DNA of 64,000 bases. It comes from Acephala macrosclerotiorum. Lineage: Eukaryota > Ascomycota > Leotiomycetes > Helotiales > Mollisiaceae. The notes beneath the pieces were generated by a model. It made no database searches. It was not told the origin of the DNA and worked only from the letters and a program-made list of their open reading frames with translations. The stretch lies in contig MU119308.1 of assembly GCA_014904845.1 (NCBI GenBank), forward strand, positions 109,569 to 173,568, given 5' to 3'. A program made the translations under genes and the position numbers. Positions 10,494-22,352 of this stretch are shown piece by piece; position 1 is the first letter of the stretch, and the number at the start of each line of letters is the position of its first letter.

Positions 10494-13085
10494 CTAGTAT
10501 AGCTGAGGCTTATTTCTTCTTGGCCGAAGAGTTATGCACTTGATTGGACCCCCAAGAGTCCTGATCCCTCGTCCTTGAATTGGGAGGCGCGGTGGTTCGA
10601 ATTTAATAGGCCATCTGCCAAACATTCTGTCAGTACGTTGAGGAAATGAGAGACCTGGTCGAGTTATACAGACCAGCTAGGACGTCAAGGACGGGCGAGT
10701 GTGTCACTTGTTTGTTAATGGGTCGAAGACGTAAGAGACTCAGTTGAACTTTGCGCACTGGCAAGTTCAATGTGTGAGCTGTTCCTGTGCATCAGTCAGT
10801 CAACATCGTGTCAGGCAATATTAAAGAACGTATATGCCATACCAATATAGAGATATTCGCTTGATCAGCTCGTCAGTCTGTATCTCATAGACGCTACCTC
10901 GCAAATGAGGCTCAAAAGGCGGACCAGAATCGAGTCCGTGCTAGCGATACACAGAGTGTGAGAATATGCCTCACTGTGTGGAGATTCCTTCTCTTTAAGC
11001 AGGTAGCCAAAGTCCCTAAGTGCCGGGGTATGTGAGAGCCTTTGGTCCCTGTCGTTCCGTTGTCGTTAGGTAGAAGGTAATTGAGGTTGCTCGCGTATGG
11101 CCTCGTATGCCTCGTAGACCCAGTAGCCTCGAGCCCTATGAAGCTTAGCTGCGCTCGTGACTGCCTTGAGACTGTCGGGTTCCGTGATTCTTCCAAACTT
11201 TTCTTACCTCCTTCCTGGCAATGCAATAGATTACAGATCGACCTGTATTGTCCCCTTGAATGGGTAAGCTATCAGAAGTTTCTTATCTATCAGTCCTGTC
11301 CTTTTCCCGGAAGTTATCAGCGTATCCGCTCTTTTCGCCCTGCGACCTCGCGCCAGGTGCCCAGTGCCGCTGTTTGTGATGACGAGGCTCTTGACAGCTG
11401 TGATACTGACATTTCAATAGCAGGAAACCAGCAAGGAAATTATCAACAGCATTGCCATCGAAACGCAGACATTTCACGATCCGCCATTCTCACGCTAAAC
11501 CTGGATGTCGAGGAGTTTGGCGTACCATGTTCCAAACCAGAGTGAAATACAATCGTTCCATGGGTCGAAAGCGGAAGCGTGCAAAACTTCGTTCAACACA
11601 TCTATACGCCATACCGATAGAGTAGAGAAGAAGTCTGGCACTTGTCGAAAAGCAGTTGTGATTTTATCTTTTCTTATCCAGGGAGGATGCGTTATATCCA
11701 TCAGTCAATACGATTTCTCGCACACGGGTCTTGTCCGCCATCCATTGCCACGAAGCATATGTTTTCCTTCCTTGGTGAGTAATGCCGATGACTGAGCGCT
11801 CTGCGCTAATGGTTCCGAAAGACTAGTTCCTGTTCGATGTCGTGGCCTCTACCAGAAGCGATCCTGGATCCGTCCTCAACACTCTTTGCGAATTCGGTCA
11901 TGATTTTTGGCTTTGCAGTGTTTACCTCATACGCGATCCAAAGGAACAATGGCTTCCGAGACCATATTCTTGGATTTGGAGCTGTGTTAGGCTTTCTGAT
12001 AAGTGCTGTCATTGCAGTTATCGAGGGAGGAGTAGGCACGATCATAAAGGACTATATGCCGACTTTCATTACCCTCAGCTTGCTCGCAAGTACCTGTATC
12101 GATGCGATGTTTTGCAGAGTCTGATTAGTGTAGTACATGATCGCTGGAATTGTTATTGGTGAAGGTATTTGGTAGCTTTAGAATTTCCTCCCGAATAGTC
12201 CGGTTCATACGGGGTTCGATATTCATATGTTAAAGGAATCAAAGCGATAGTTACCTATCGCGTCAAGTCTGCTATCCTCTTTAGAGATCCAGGGCACTCT
12301 TCTCCGCAAAGGGCATTCTAACATGTTCAGCTGCGCTTGAGACCACAAGAGCTCACAACGTGTACGTCAACCTACGCCTCACAAACTTTTGTACGGTGAA
12401 GGTTTCAGCGAGCAAACACCCAAAATAGAGGAGACTATCACAATGCTACAAATGCGGCGCAAAACCCAGATATTCTGCTTCGCATACCCTTCTTTAATAT
12501 TCCCACAACTTTTGAGAATTGGCATAGTCATTTTCAAAAGCTACGAAGTTTTGTTGATCCAGATATGCCATCACCGGAATTAGTGCAAGCTGCTTTGCCC
12601 GAGCCTCGTCCCGCCACCATAGCCGCGACACCGCCATACCCTTCAATATGTACGCATTCGACACATCAACTGCGCACTTCGTCTCGTGGGTAAATCTGTG
12701 GCCCTCCTTCTGGGATTAATATCTGGGTTCGATGTGTCGTTTGGGCTCGATTCCACCATTTGATGCCCAATGCTCCAAAGTGTGGCAACCTCACTCTGCT
12801 GTGCGACGAGAGACTGTGGCAGATATTGATCCGTACGCATCCCAGATTCGAGTCGTCAATCCGCCCCGTCTTGAGATTTCCAGGTGTTTTAAGATGCCCG
12901 ACGAAGCTCGCACCCCTCTATTGCATCTTCATCTCGCCTCATTCTGGGATGGCCGACCATTGGAATCACCCAGCGAGCCTCAATCTGCTCAGGAGCAAGA
13001 CAAAAGCAATGAATGTGCCAGAATTATCTGCAGAGAAGAGATCCAAGGCCAATGCCCCTCCGAAAAGTGCGAGACAAGAGAAATC
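10494..13085. other. 2.6-kb divergent spacer, mostly unexplained
   Basis: This lies between the divergent zinc-finger and ankyrin genes. It has many stops in all frames. The only ORF with protein-like character is the hydrophobic fragment at 11837-12124, listed separately. The open frame upstream of 13086 (in frame from about 12732) could extend the ankyrin protein but lacks domain support. Confidence 0.5.
11837..12124 (+). CDS. Possible small membrane protein or gene fragment
   Basis: A 95-codon ATG ORF with about three hydrophobic stretches (NSVMIFGFAVFTSYAI, ILGFGAVLGFLISAVIAVIE, FITLSLLASTCIDAMF), giving a typical membrane-protein pattern. A plausible intron (11775-11826, GTGAGT donor, GCTAAT branch, CTAG acceptor) precedes it, but no convincing upstream exon joins in the required phase. 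It may be a fragment of a larger decayed gene or chance. No family is recognised. Confidence 0.22.
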   Translation: MSWPLPEAILDPSSTLFANSVMIFGFAVFTSYAIQRNNGFRDHILGFGAVLGFLISAVIAVIEGGVGTIIKDYMPTFITLSLLASTCIDAMFCRV

Positions 13086-14877
13086 ATGGACCCTTTTTCA
13101 ATTGTCGGGACATCGATAGCTTTAGCGGCCACGACAGCAACAGCAGCCTCGTCGCTCAAGCTCCTCCATTCCGATTACCGAGATGCAGGCAAGGATAGGC
13201 TCCACTTCCAACAGCAGAAGGAACACCTTCAACTTAACCTATCATTGGCAAATGGCATTCTACAGGATGTACCAAGCCTTAAGTCGTCACTTGCCGACCT
13301 TGAAGCTGCATTACCATCTCAGCCTTGTTTGGGCAAGAGAAGAGATAAGTTACGGTGGGCTCTGGGTAGAAAGCGTAAGGCTCAAGACGAGATTGGGAGA
13401 TGGAAAGATGTTCAAAGCTCAACCAGCGTGACGTTGCTGCTGAAAGCCCATGATAAATTGTTAGTGGCCATCCTCTGTATTGCCAACTTGAAAAAAAAAA
13501 CCGCAGACTGATGCATTGGCAGGAGGGAGCTTACGGAAATTAAGGAGGCTCTAAACGAACACTTCTCAGAGCAAGATCAAAAACTTGCTTTCTATGACAG
13601 TCGAATGAATCGATTGGAATTAAGTGAGCAGTTATTTGAGGCTTATATGCGAAAACAAGAGTTACGTGTGCTATATGAGAGATCTCCCTCGGATTTGAAG
13701 CGGCGAACATCTGCCAGCATATATAACTTGATACTCAGCCTCGGCATCGTCTTACGGCTGATTGTCTCAGTTGACGACTCCCAGACCATGTATCGTGTCA
13801 TGGTCCAATGGCCGTTATTCTATGGTATGGTCCTTGTCTGGCACATGAGTATCTCCCGAGGATTGCCCACAGGGCGTATGCATATCCTTAGACCGAGGAC
13901 GGAAATCCCGGCCAACTCTGCTATCATCACAGCTTGTCTGAACAACGACATTGAGTGTATCAAAAAGTTATTCTCCAGTTCTCAAGCGCATGTGAGCGAC
14001 GTTACGCCAGATAATCTCACACTTCTCCGTGTAAGTTGCTTTCACAACTTGACATCGACAAACACTAACGCTCCGAAAGTTTGCCATTCGTGGAGGCCAT
14101 TATGAAGTGGTCAAACTTCTGCTAGACAATGGGGCAGACCCAAATCAGACCTTCGGAAAATATGACACCTCTCCCTTGAATAATGCCTTCCTTAACGGAC
14201 GTGTGGACTTGATTCGCCTGCTGCTTAGAGCGAAAGCCGATCTGCATCACGTGAACACCAGGACTTGGACAAGTCTCTACTATCTCTGGGACCCGGAGCG
14301 GCCACATCATTCCACAACGTCTGAAATCCTGGGCTTGTGCAACGATGAACACTATGAATTCTGGAATTTCAGAGATCTCGCAGGCTGGGCACCGATCAAT
14401 AGAGTTGCGGCATTTGGCCATGCAGTCCACATCAAAAAGCTCTTCAACATGAAAGTCATCAAGCGCGATGCTAAGCCTTTAACTGTTGCTGGCTGGTCTC
14501 CTGTACAATGTGCAGTGAGATTCGGCAACTTATCAACATTCGAATATCTCGTCAAGGAAACTCTGGCTCGTTTTGACACGTTTGTGGACCTGGAAGACAA
14601 AAATGGATGGTCCCTTTTACACCTCGCCGCAGCAAGCGGCTCGGAGGAACTGATCACAGATCTATTATTGTATGGGTTGAGTCCAGACGCACTCTCGGAT
14701 AGATCCACTTTATGCCTTCCAGAAGAACTAGACAATAGGGCTCTCACACCACGTCAAATCGCAGAGCATTATGGGCATGTCAAGCAATATGATAACGCGT
14801 TGAGAGCAGCAGGAAACTGGGGTCACAAAAATCCAAACGAAGTAAATGGCAACAATCTTTTGAGAGAACTTAGATAA
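13086..14877 (+). CDS. Ankyrin-repeat protein with fungal STAND-type N-terminal domain
   Basis: The model is join(13086..13459, 13523..14030, 14080..14877), 559 aa. It begins MDPFSIVGTSIALAATTATAASS, typical of the N-terminal domain found on many fungal NLR/STAND and ankyrin proteins, followed by a helical region (to about residue 170). There is no NACHT or NB-ARC domain. A hydrophobic stretch near ILSLGIVLRLIVSV lies in exon 2. Ankyrin repeats start near residue 270 and continue to the end; examples are GGHYEVVKLLLDNGADPN, GRVDLIRLLLRAKADL, NGWSLLHLAAASGSEEL and LTPRQIAEHYGH. Intron 1 contains a 10-A run at about 13491. The upstream frame stays open, so an N-terminal extension cannot be excluded; MDPFS is chosen because it is the family start. 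Role unknown; related architectures act in non-self recognition. Confidence 0.75.
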
Positions 14878-16103
14878 CGGACAGAAAAAGATAAAGCTAT
14901 TCATGACAAAGCTCCCCCAAGCCGAGTTGAGAACAACACAGCCTGCAAGATAGAATCCCCGACCAAGAGCTTGGATACGAACTCAAAGTACCAGCTCTTC
15001 CTAAGAGCTCGGCAGCTATAAGACGAAACTATGCAGTTGGGTAAGAAGAAAACCGCCTAGAAATCCTCGCATTGGGAGAGCGTGCAGCTCATCGCCCCAC
15101 TTTTCCTCTTATGAAGCCGATTGCATAATTTTTCAATTTGGAGGCATAACAGCTCCGAAGTATGAAGAGCATTGTAACGGTGTATCGGGCCCTTTCCCTT
15201 TACGCGCGAATTTTTGCCAAGTCGACGATAGAATAATAACTGCAGCTGTTGAAAATAATGATGCTACATGGACTTTCCCAGAGAGTCATCGTCGGCTCCT
15301 TCCTGACCTACACTTGCGGACAAGGATCGATCATGGGTTTCGCTGATTCGAGTGGTCGAGAAGTCAGAAGCAAAAAAACAATTAACGTATTCTAAAATAT
15401 AGAACGATGACTAAGATTTTTGGAAGTTGCGTTCAAAGTTTGGCATGAAGCCCAATTCTAATTCCACCCTGCTAGATAGTCGCACCCTTCCTTCAATCTC
15501 ACCCTCTAGGTCTGTCCATACTATCCCTTACACTGTCAACCTCATACACTCGATAGCAGCATCGCCAACTCATACCCTTCACTCATCAATTCAATGCTCC
15601 GGACTCGTCCGTATATAATGTTCTGATATGATCCTCCAAACAACTGGCAACCATCCGGTTGGTGCGATATTTCGAAGTGAGATGTGGGCCGGCATCCGAA
15701 TCGCTCTGTTTCAAGTACATTGTTCCCACAGGAGCCGCACTCTATCCCCTCAAGTTCCAAACACTGGCTGCCGCATTTATCATTCGATGCAATTTGTTTC
15801 TGATCTTCGGACCTAGGAAAATCGTCTGCTGGGGACCAAAGGCTTGGCCCTTCTCATTTAAGCCATGTGCGCTTCCTCATTCTCTCATGTTCCGGGTTTG
15901 GCGAGATCCGACATGCTCAAATGAAGGAACAAAATCTCTCACCCCGCGAATGGGTCTACGAAGCCTCAATCTATATGGCTTCAAGTGGTTCATGAATCTC
16001 TTCATAAAAGCTTCTCTTCCGCGTCGTTTTCTGTTTTCTCCTCAAGCATTTGTCGTTCTCTATATTCTTTCCTGTACTTTGTACACTGTCACTCCTTTGC
16101 GCC
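14878..16103. other. Intergenic, promoter region of GH5 gene
   Basis: Spacer between the ankyrin gene and the secreted glucanase gene. An ORF at 15659-16183 overlaps the GH5 start in another frame and has no supporting features. The last 100 bases are pyrimidine-rich, as is common just upstream of fungal start codons. Confidence 0.5.
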
Positions 16104-17594
16104 ATGCGCTTTTCAACTTCTTTCCTTGTCGTCACTGGGCTGGCGATAGTATTTGCAGCACCTATCAGTCAAGATGCTTATGATCCCGACGACGAGTGCG
16201 ATTTCGAAGGCTTCAGCAGTCGACCAGTCTTATCTCATACTTTCACACGTTCAGCGCATTCTCGCAGTGCAGGTGCACCCGTCACTTCGGCTGCAGTATC
16301 ACCAAGCAGCATCACCATCGCTAGCTCAAGCAGTATAGCTGTCTCTTCCCCTGTTGAGGCTTCAAGCAGTGCAGCTGTCTCCGCCGTCCAAACTTCCGCT
16401 AGTAGTGTCGCCGCTGTTGTCACATCTGTACCCACGGCCTCGGCTCCTTCCAGCGCCAGTAAAGTTGTCCAATTCAGCACCGCAACCGTCGTACCCGTTG
16501 CATCTACAAGCTCAGCAGCAGGAGTTGCCGTTTCAGCATCAAGCACCGTTGTAGCCAAGAGCTCTGCATCAGTATCTTCCAGCGCATCCTCATCCACCAG
16601 CACCGGAGCCCTGGAGTTCCTCGGTGTAAATGAGTCCGGTGCTGAATTTGGCACCACCTCTATCCCAGGTACCCTCGGTACTGACTACACTTGGCCCAAC
16701 ACCTCGGCCATCCAAACCCTCATGGACAAGGGCATGAACATCTTCCGTATTCCATTCCTCATGGAGCGTCTTGCACAAGGGACCATGGCCGCCACCCTCG
16801 ACGCCACATACCTTGCCGCATTGAAGACCACCGTGGAATTCATCACCTCAGCCGGAGGCCACGCTATTGTCGATCCTCACAACTTCGGACGCTACGACGG
16901 CACGGTCTTCACTTCTACATCTGACTTTAAGACTTTCTGGACCAATGTCGCTACCGAGTTCGCAACGAACGACAACGTGATCTTCGACTGCAACAACGAG
17001 TTCCACGACGAGCCTTCCAACACCGTTGTTGCGGATCTGAACCAGGCTTGCATTGATGGTGTCCGAGCTGCTGGTGCCACCACACAATATATCTTCGTTG
17101 AAGGCACTGTACGTTCTCCCCCATCTACCTTTCACTCATATTCTTAGATCTTAGTGCTAACATGCCACAAAAAGTCCTATACCGGAGCCTGGACCTGGAT
17201 ATCATCCGGCAACGCTGATGCAATGGGCAACCTCACCGACCCCTCCGACAAAATCGTCTACGAAATGCACCAATACCTGGACTCCGACGGCTCGGGAACC
17301 TCCTCTACCTGCGTCAGCACCACTATTGGCGCTGAGCGTATCGCTGCCGCTACTTCCTGGCTCCAGGAGAACGGCAAGAAGGGCATCATTGGAGAATTTG
17401 CTGGAGGAGCCAACAGTGATTGCGAGACTGCCGTTACAGGAATGCTTGATGCTTTGACGGCTGCTAGTGATGTGTGGATGGGTGCTCTTTGGTGGGGTGG
17501 TGGACCATGGTGGGGCGATTATATCTATGGGTTTGAGCCCCCGAGTGATGTGGCTTATACTCCGTATATTGATATCCTGACAAAGTATATCTGA
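16104..17594 (+). CDS. Secreted GH5 endoglucanase with Ser/Ala-rich linker
   Basis: A glycoside hydrolase family 5 cellulase (endo-beta-1,4-glucanase type) that would act outside the cell on plant wall glucan. The model is join(16104..17108, 17175..17594), 474 aa; the intron is 66 bp with branch GCTAAC. A signal peptide ([19 protein letters not shown]) is followed by an O-glycosylation-type Ser/Ala/Thr/Val-rich region (about 50-170), then the catalytic domain: [37 protein letters not shown], the acid/base Glu299 in [18 protein letters not shown], and the nucleophile Glu409 in IIGEFAGG. No cellulose-binding module is visible at either end. The acid/base motif reads NEF rather than the common NEP, a known GH5_5-type variant region but worth noting. 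Convergent with the APH-like kinase. Confidence 0.9.
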
Positions 17595-17968
17595 GCGTAG
17601 GATTAGGACATGATTGAGGCGCTAGAGTAGTGGGATATATGGGGTGTGGGGTATTGGGAAGATCAACGCTTGGTCGTTGATTGCTGATTTCTTGTATATA
17701 CATTTTCTTCACTTGAAGAGATTTCTCATTTCACGACTTAGTTAAAAATTGGCAAGCGTGTTTTTCAACCATCTACCAAGACTAGAAGAACGTGGTGTCT
17801 GAGCAGTCGATCTTATGTAACTCCACTTCATGTCATCAAATGATTTTGATTTTGAAACAGGGTTCTTGATGGCTAGACAAGGCTATGTGTAGCAAGAATA
17901 ACGGACATGATCATCACAATCAATGCTGATGAGTGATGAGAAAGCTTTGCATTTCTATCTTAGACTTC
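17595..17968. other. Convergent spacer
   Basis: 3' flanks of the GH5 and kinase genes; nothing else seen. Confidence 0.6.
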
Positions 17969-19406
17969 CTAGCTAAGCAACCCCTCGAACACCGTCCCCT
18001 GAAAAACCTCCCTCTTCTTCTCCCACGCTCCTACGATCCAATCCCTCCCTACCCTTACTACACCTTCAACCTGCTCCTTAGTTCCCCATCCTTGAACCCT
18101 ACTCCCCCAACAAACCAAATGGGTCCCCGTATGAATAATCGTCTTCCACTTCATCTCTTCGTCCATCTCTCCATATCCTTCGATGAAAAATTTGATTAGC
18201 CAGAGACCGGCGTCGATGTTTTTGAAGTGTTTGAATTCGTAGAGTTCGGCTATCATTTGGCCGAGATCGAAGGCTGGTTGGGAGAGTTGGGAGAGTTCCC
18301 AGTCGATTATGAAAAGCTTCAGGGGGGAAGATGAGGGGTCAGGGATGGGTCCGGACGGAAGGAGGATGCTATGAAGGTCAGTTTTATTCAACGTGAAGTC
18401 TTAGTATAGTAGGTGCGGGACAAGCAAGAAAGGTTAAACATACTTTCCACTCCAGAAGTCTCCATGAATCAGTTTTCCGTCACTCTCATCGAGTTCCTTC
18501 CTTACACTCTTTCTAACATTCTCAAATACCTCCCTACTCTCCCCAAGAATCTCCTCGAAATTCGGAATCGTAGCAACAAGATTCTCATAATTAATCCTAA
18601 ATTTTAAGTCCCTCATCTGCTTATTCTCCTTCATCACTGTCCTCAAACCTACAAGAAGTTAGTATCATGTTTTCCAGAGAGGCGAGAGCTGCAGAGGATG
18701 AAATCTCAAAAGGTGCGCCAACACAACAAGACTGAGAAGGTGTGACAAAGAAAAGGGTCGATTACCCTTCCTCTCTTCCCCATTCGCCCAAACATGAAAA
18801 GTTTTAGCCCAAGAACCTAGTGCAAAGCCTAGACGCTGGCATTGAGGTTGAGTGAGGGTAGTGGAATGGGATAGGACGTAGGTTTTTAGATCGAGGGAGG
18901 AGGGGAGGTCGGAGTAGACTTGTGTGTTAGTGAGGGGGTCGAATCTGTAGAGGTGGGGTGTTTCGACTTCGACACCGCCTTTGAGGAGAGGTGTGAGGGT
19001 TTTGAGGGCTGAAAGGATTTGTTGCTCGTAGTCCTGGGTTGTGTTAGTACCTGTCATGTGTCCGATCAATTTTTTTAAGGAAGGTATTGGAAAGTGTAGG
19101 GAGGGAATTAATAAGAAGAGAAGAAGAATATTATTAAATTACGCATCGAGAATCAGATAACTTGAAATTCGGATTCGAAGCAACATAAGCTTCCGTATGC
19201 TTAATCACCACTGTCTCCGTCCCGTCTTTCAACGGCGTGACCAGAGTCCCCCGATACACAAAATTCGCTGTCCCTCCCGACAATTTCACTAGAGTAGAAC
19301 AGGCGTAAGGGCCATCATTGATGCTTTCTTGAACCTTCTGAATAATCGCGTCTGGAGAATTGGCTGCCATCATGTTGCTACTCGAGGTTGAACTGTTCTC
19401 GCCCAT
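17969..19406 (-). CDS. APH/choline-kinase-fold phosphotransferase
   Basis: A small-molecule kinase of the aminoglycoside phosphotransferase (APH) family. The model is complement(join(17969..18368, 18444..18648, 18766..19033, 19143..19406)), 378 aa; the frames close at every junction. An N-lobe glycine segment (LSGGTANFVYRG) and an ATP-lysine strand (TVVIKHTE) precede the catalytic loop HGDFWSGN (Asp241), whose Asn is created by splicing AA to C. The metal-binding Asp268 is in LFIIDWE, and the following QPAFDLGQMIAELYEF is typical of methylthioribose-kinase-like fungal members. The substrate cannot be inferred from the sequence. The start ATG at 19404-19406 follows a short leader; the in-frame GTG at 19418 is not needed. 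Confidence 0.85.
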
Positions 19407-20116
19407 TTTTTGGTCCACTTGTTAGCTGAAAGTGAATGTAGTCTATGACAGAATTTGAGCCAGGAATGAAGTGGTTGACAACGAGAAAATGAAATGAAAG
19501 TTGCGAGTAGCTTGACTTTTAAAGGGAAGGTAAAAGAGTGATGCTCCGAGGGACTTGCAGGAGGAGGAAGTTGTAAGTGAACAACGTGACTTCCAATTCC
19601 AGCAACTCCCCGTCGAGCAAGCCACGCTAAGACATCGTGCATGAGATGAGTCAGGCCGCTTTGAGAACTGCAGTCTGCCGCTTCAACTTCCAATCAATCT
19701 GCAATTGAAGCTGATATCTTGACTCACTTGAGCTTCGTCTGCCCTCCTGCATCGGGTACGAGATTCGATGGAGCATCAAATCCGAAGTCGTCAGATCGGA
19801 CGAAAAGAAGTGAGAAACTAGTCTCTCGAAGAAATGGACCAATGAAGTGCCACACTCGTGACCCATAGAAAAAGCAAGCAACACCGAAGCCCTTGAATAA
19901 GTTGTCGAAGTCCATAATATCATACGTATAGCACTAAAGCTATCCTCTCTCGAGTATCGAGCCACCATAAGACGCCCCCGGCTAACCTATGATCTAAAAG
20001 CTGTTCCAGTCCACCGTCCAGTCAGACATCCATAACGCCATGCTAAAGCTCAATTCTCAGCAAACAAATACAGTCGCCCCATAATTTTGTCACCCACTTC
20101 GCCTCCCTGTGTTAAT
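19407..20116. other. Intergenic, no well-supported gene
   Basis: Upstream of the kinase gene and downstream of EDC3. A 63-codon ORF on the minus strand (19724-19915, starting MDFDNLFKGF) looks somewhat protein-like, but no in-frame continuation is convincing. Confidence 0.45.
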
Positions 20117-22352
20117 TCATTCTGCACTCTCAAACCTCATCCCCAATACCCAACTTCCCTCAAACTCCACTCCTCTCCTAACCCTCGTACCAGCTTTCTT
20201 CCAAACCGAAGCCCCTAGACCGAGATCGGCGACATATAGTTGCCATTCCCTACCTTTACCAATTGCGTCCTCATCTCCGATTCCCTCACCTAGAGCCATT
20301 GCTTCAAGCAAGCCTTTCTTTGGCGCAGCCATTGCAACGACGTAGTTAGCGTGAATATAAAGCTGTCTGCCATCGATAATGCTGACTTTACCGGTTGTGG
20401 GATCAATGCCTGTTGGGACATCGATAGCAAGAACTTCTGCCTTGCTTCGGTTCGCCCATGCAATGAGTTCGTAGGCTGTAGCTTGATCTCCCGTTCTGAG
20501 CTCTTCAAATGATATCGTGAGACCGAGGAGCCCATCAATGATAAGCTCAACAGGAGACGCAAGATTCTTCATGTACTCAAGAAGTTCTGTCTTCGTGACT
20601 GCCTTACCTCCAAAGCTACGGAAGACCTTGATTTGACGTCTAAGGCCAACTAGGAGTTCGGATTCGCGCTCAAGTCCAAGCACACAAACCGCAACACTAG
20701 CACCGTGATTTCGTAGATGCCTGGCGGCTGCAACTGCTCGTAGGCCACTCTTGTTGTTGCCCGCGAACACGACGACGGTTGGAATGACGACGTTGTTACC
20801 AACGTTCAAGCCATCCGTCCGGGTGTGCAAAGCACTCAAAGCAACCTCAGCAATACCCCTCGCAGCATTCTCCGTCATCATATCCTCCGACAAGCCGAGT
20901 TCATTGTCCGCAATGTTCTCAAGATTGAGCATCTGAAGGGCTGAAATTGGTTCACACTGTCGATCAGATGGCACCAAACGGAATACAGCTTTCGCAGTGG
21001 TTGGCATCTTTGGGAGGTTAGCAAAAGCGATATGTCGCTCTTTCTTATCACTTACGGAAAGCGTTCGAGCTGGTTGCAATGGTTGCATACCAGCGCTTCC
21101 TTTCCGAGAGATGGGTCGTCGGTTGACAGACAGCTTGCTCTCAGCCCGGCGAGAATGTCGGCCACTTCCAGAGCCCATCTGACTTGCTCTTTCTTCGAGC
21201 TCAGTGTCATCTGCTTCGCTTTTCCAGGCACCGTCCTTTGCCTTGCCATTACCATTCGGCATCTCGAGCACATTCTCGGTGTAGTGTAAGTTCTTCCCAC
21301 CAGCTGTACCCGGCTTGGCCTTCGGTAGCCTATTATGTGCAACCAATCGATCCTCGTCGGCTACACTGTCCTCGGCGTGAATCTGCTCGAAGACAGTCCT
21401 CTTGTCGAACTTCGCAAGGTTGTTCTCAAAGTCAAAATCTCCCATCTCCTGCACATCCGTAGCATCCTCAGTTGCCCACCCACTCATCTCCTGCTGCTTC
21501 CTCAACTTCCCCCTCTGTCTCGGCCTCAAATTTTCGAAAGGTTGGAAGACATCAGTCCCAGTCGGCTCCAGCAATGGAGTTTGTCTCCAACCTTTCGAAC
21601 TCTTCGTCTCTTTCGCCGGTGTAGCCTTCGGATCATTGGAATTCCTCTCACTCTTCTCCTTTCTCCGTCTCTCTCTGCGACCCTTCTTAGGCGCTTTTTC
21701 AGGTGCCATCTCAATTGGTGCGAAAGCCGCAGCATCCAATTCCTCAAACGCTAACTTATCCCCTTCATCCTCATCCACTTCCTTCTTGATGTTAACCTGC
21801 TGCAAAGTATCCACCAAAGTAGCAGCCGGCGTAATATCCCTAACCGGCTCCTTTTCTCTTCCTTTCTCCCTACTAATAGCAGTCCGCTGACTCTCCGTTC
21901 TCTCCATTGAAGTAGAATTCCATTGTGTAGGTATAGTCGGTCTCACATTAATCGTTGGCGTAGGTCGTTTCCCTACACTTAAGATCGCTGGGTCTTCGAA
22001 AGCCTGCTGTTTCTGGGTGGAGGGGAGGACGGGGATAGCTTTTGGAGTTCGAGCGGTAGGAGGTGCGTTCTCGTCGCTCACGGCTTCGACTAGGTCGACG
22101 ATTTCGAGGGCGTTGATGGTGAATTCTGGGAGGTATTTACCGTTTGCTGGGCATGTTACTATAGAGAGTGTATGTTAAGACTTGAGTTCGCGGCAATTTG
22201 AAAAAGGCGAGGAATAGAGGGAGAGGGGGTTTACCATTGCGCAGAGTCAAGCTCTTGCCTGGTTCAATACCGCTGACAACTCCTCGTAGTTGGGCGCCAG
22301 GTGGAGAACTGAGCGTCACCAACATGGTGAGCCCAATAAAGGTGTTCGACAT
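20117..22352 (-). CDS. EDC3: Enhancer of mRNA decapping Edc3
   Basis: A processing-body scaffold that binds Dcp2 and Dhh1 and stimulates mRNA decapping. The model is complement(join(20117..22158, 22235..22352)), 719 aa; one 76-bp intron. The N-terminal LSm domain spans the junction (MLVTLSSPPGAQLRGVVSGI, then FTINALEIVDLVEA). A long charged linker follows, then the FDF motif (FDFENNLAKFDKRTVF, about residue 280) and the C-terminal YjeF_N domain from about 445 (GIAEVALSALHTR, VVVFAGNNKSGLRAVAAARHL, LAIDVPTGIDPTTG). This order is diagnostic of Edc3. YjeF_N here is expected to serve in dimerisation and RNA binding rather than as an epimerase. The linker contains a Lys/Arg/Glu-rich segment that probably is disordered. 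Confidence 0.93.

Noticed and set aside
11081..11545. 154-codon plus-strand ORF
   Set aside because: Overlaps antisense ORFs, contains no motif, and its composition (Cys/Ser/Arg) looks like chance.
12200..12240. GGGTTCGATATTC resembling a tRNA T-arm
   Set aside because: No matching acceptor, D or anticodon stems could be placed around it.
15659..16183. 174-codon plus-strand ORF overlapping the GH5 start
   Set aside because: It lies in another frame across the promoter and start of a clear gene, has no ATG-based domain and is rich in Phe/Arg/Ser typical of noise.
19724..19915. 63-codon minus-strand ORF starting MDFDNLFKGF
   Set aside because: Somewhat protein-like, but the only nearby intron (29 bp) is too short and longer alternatives give a poor C-terminus.
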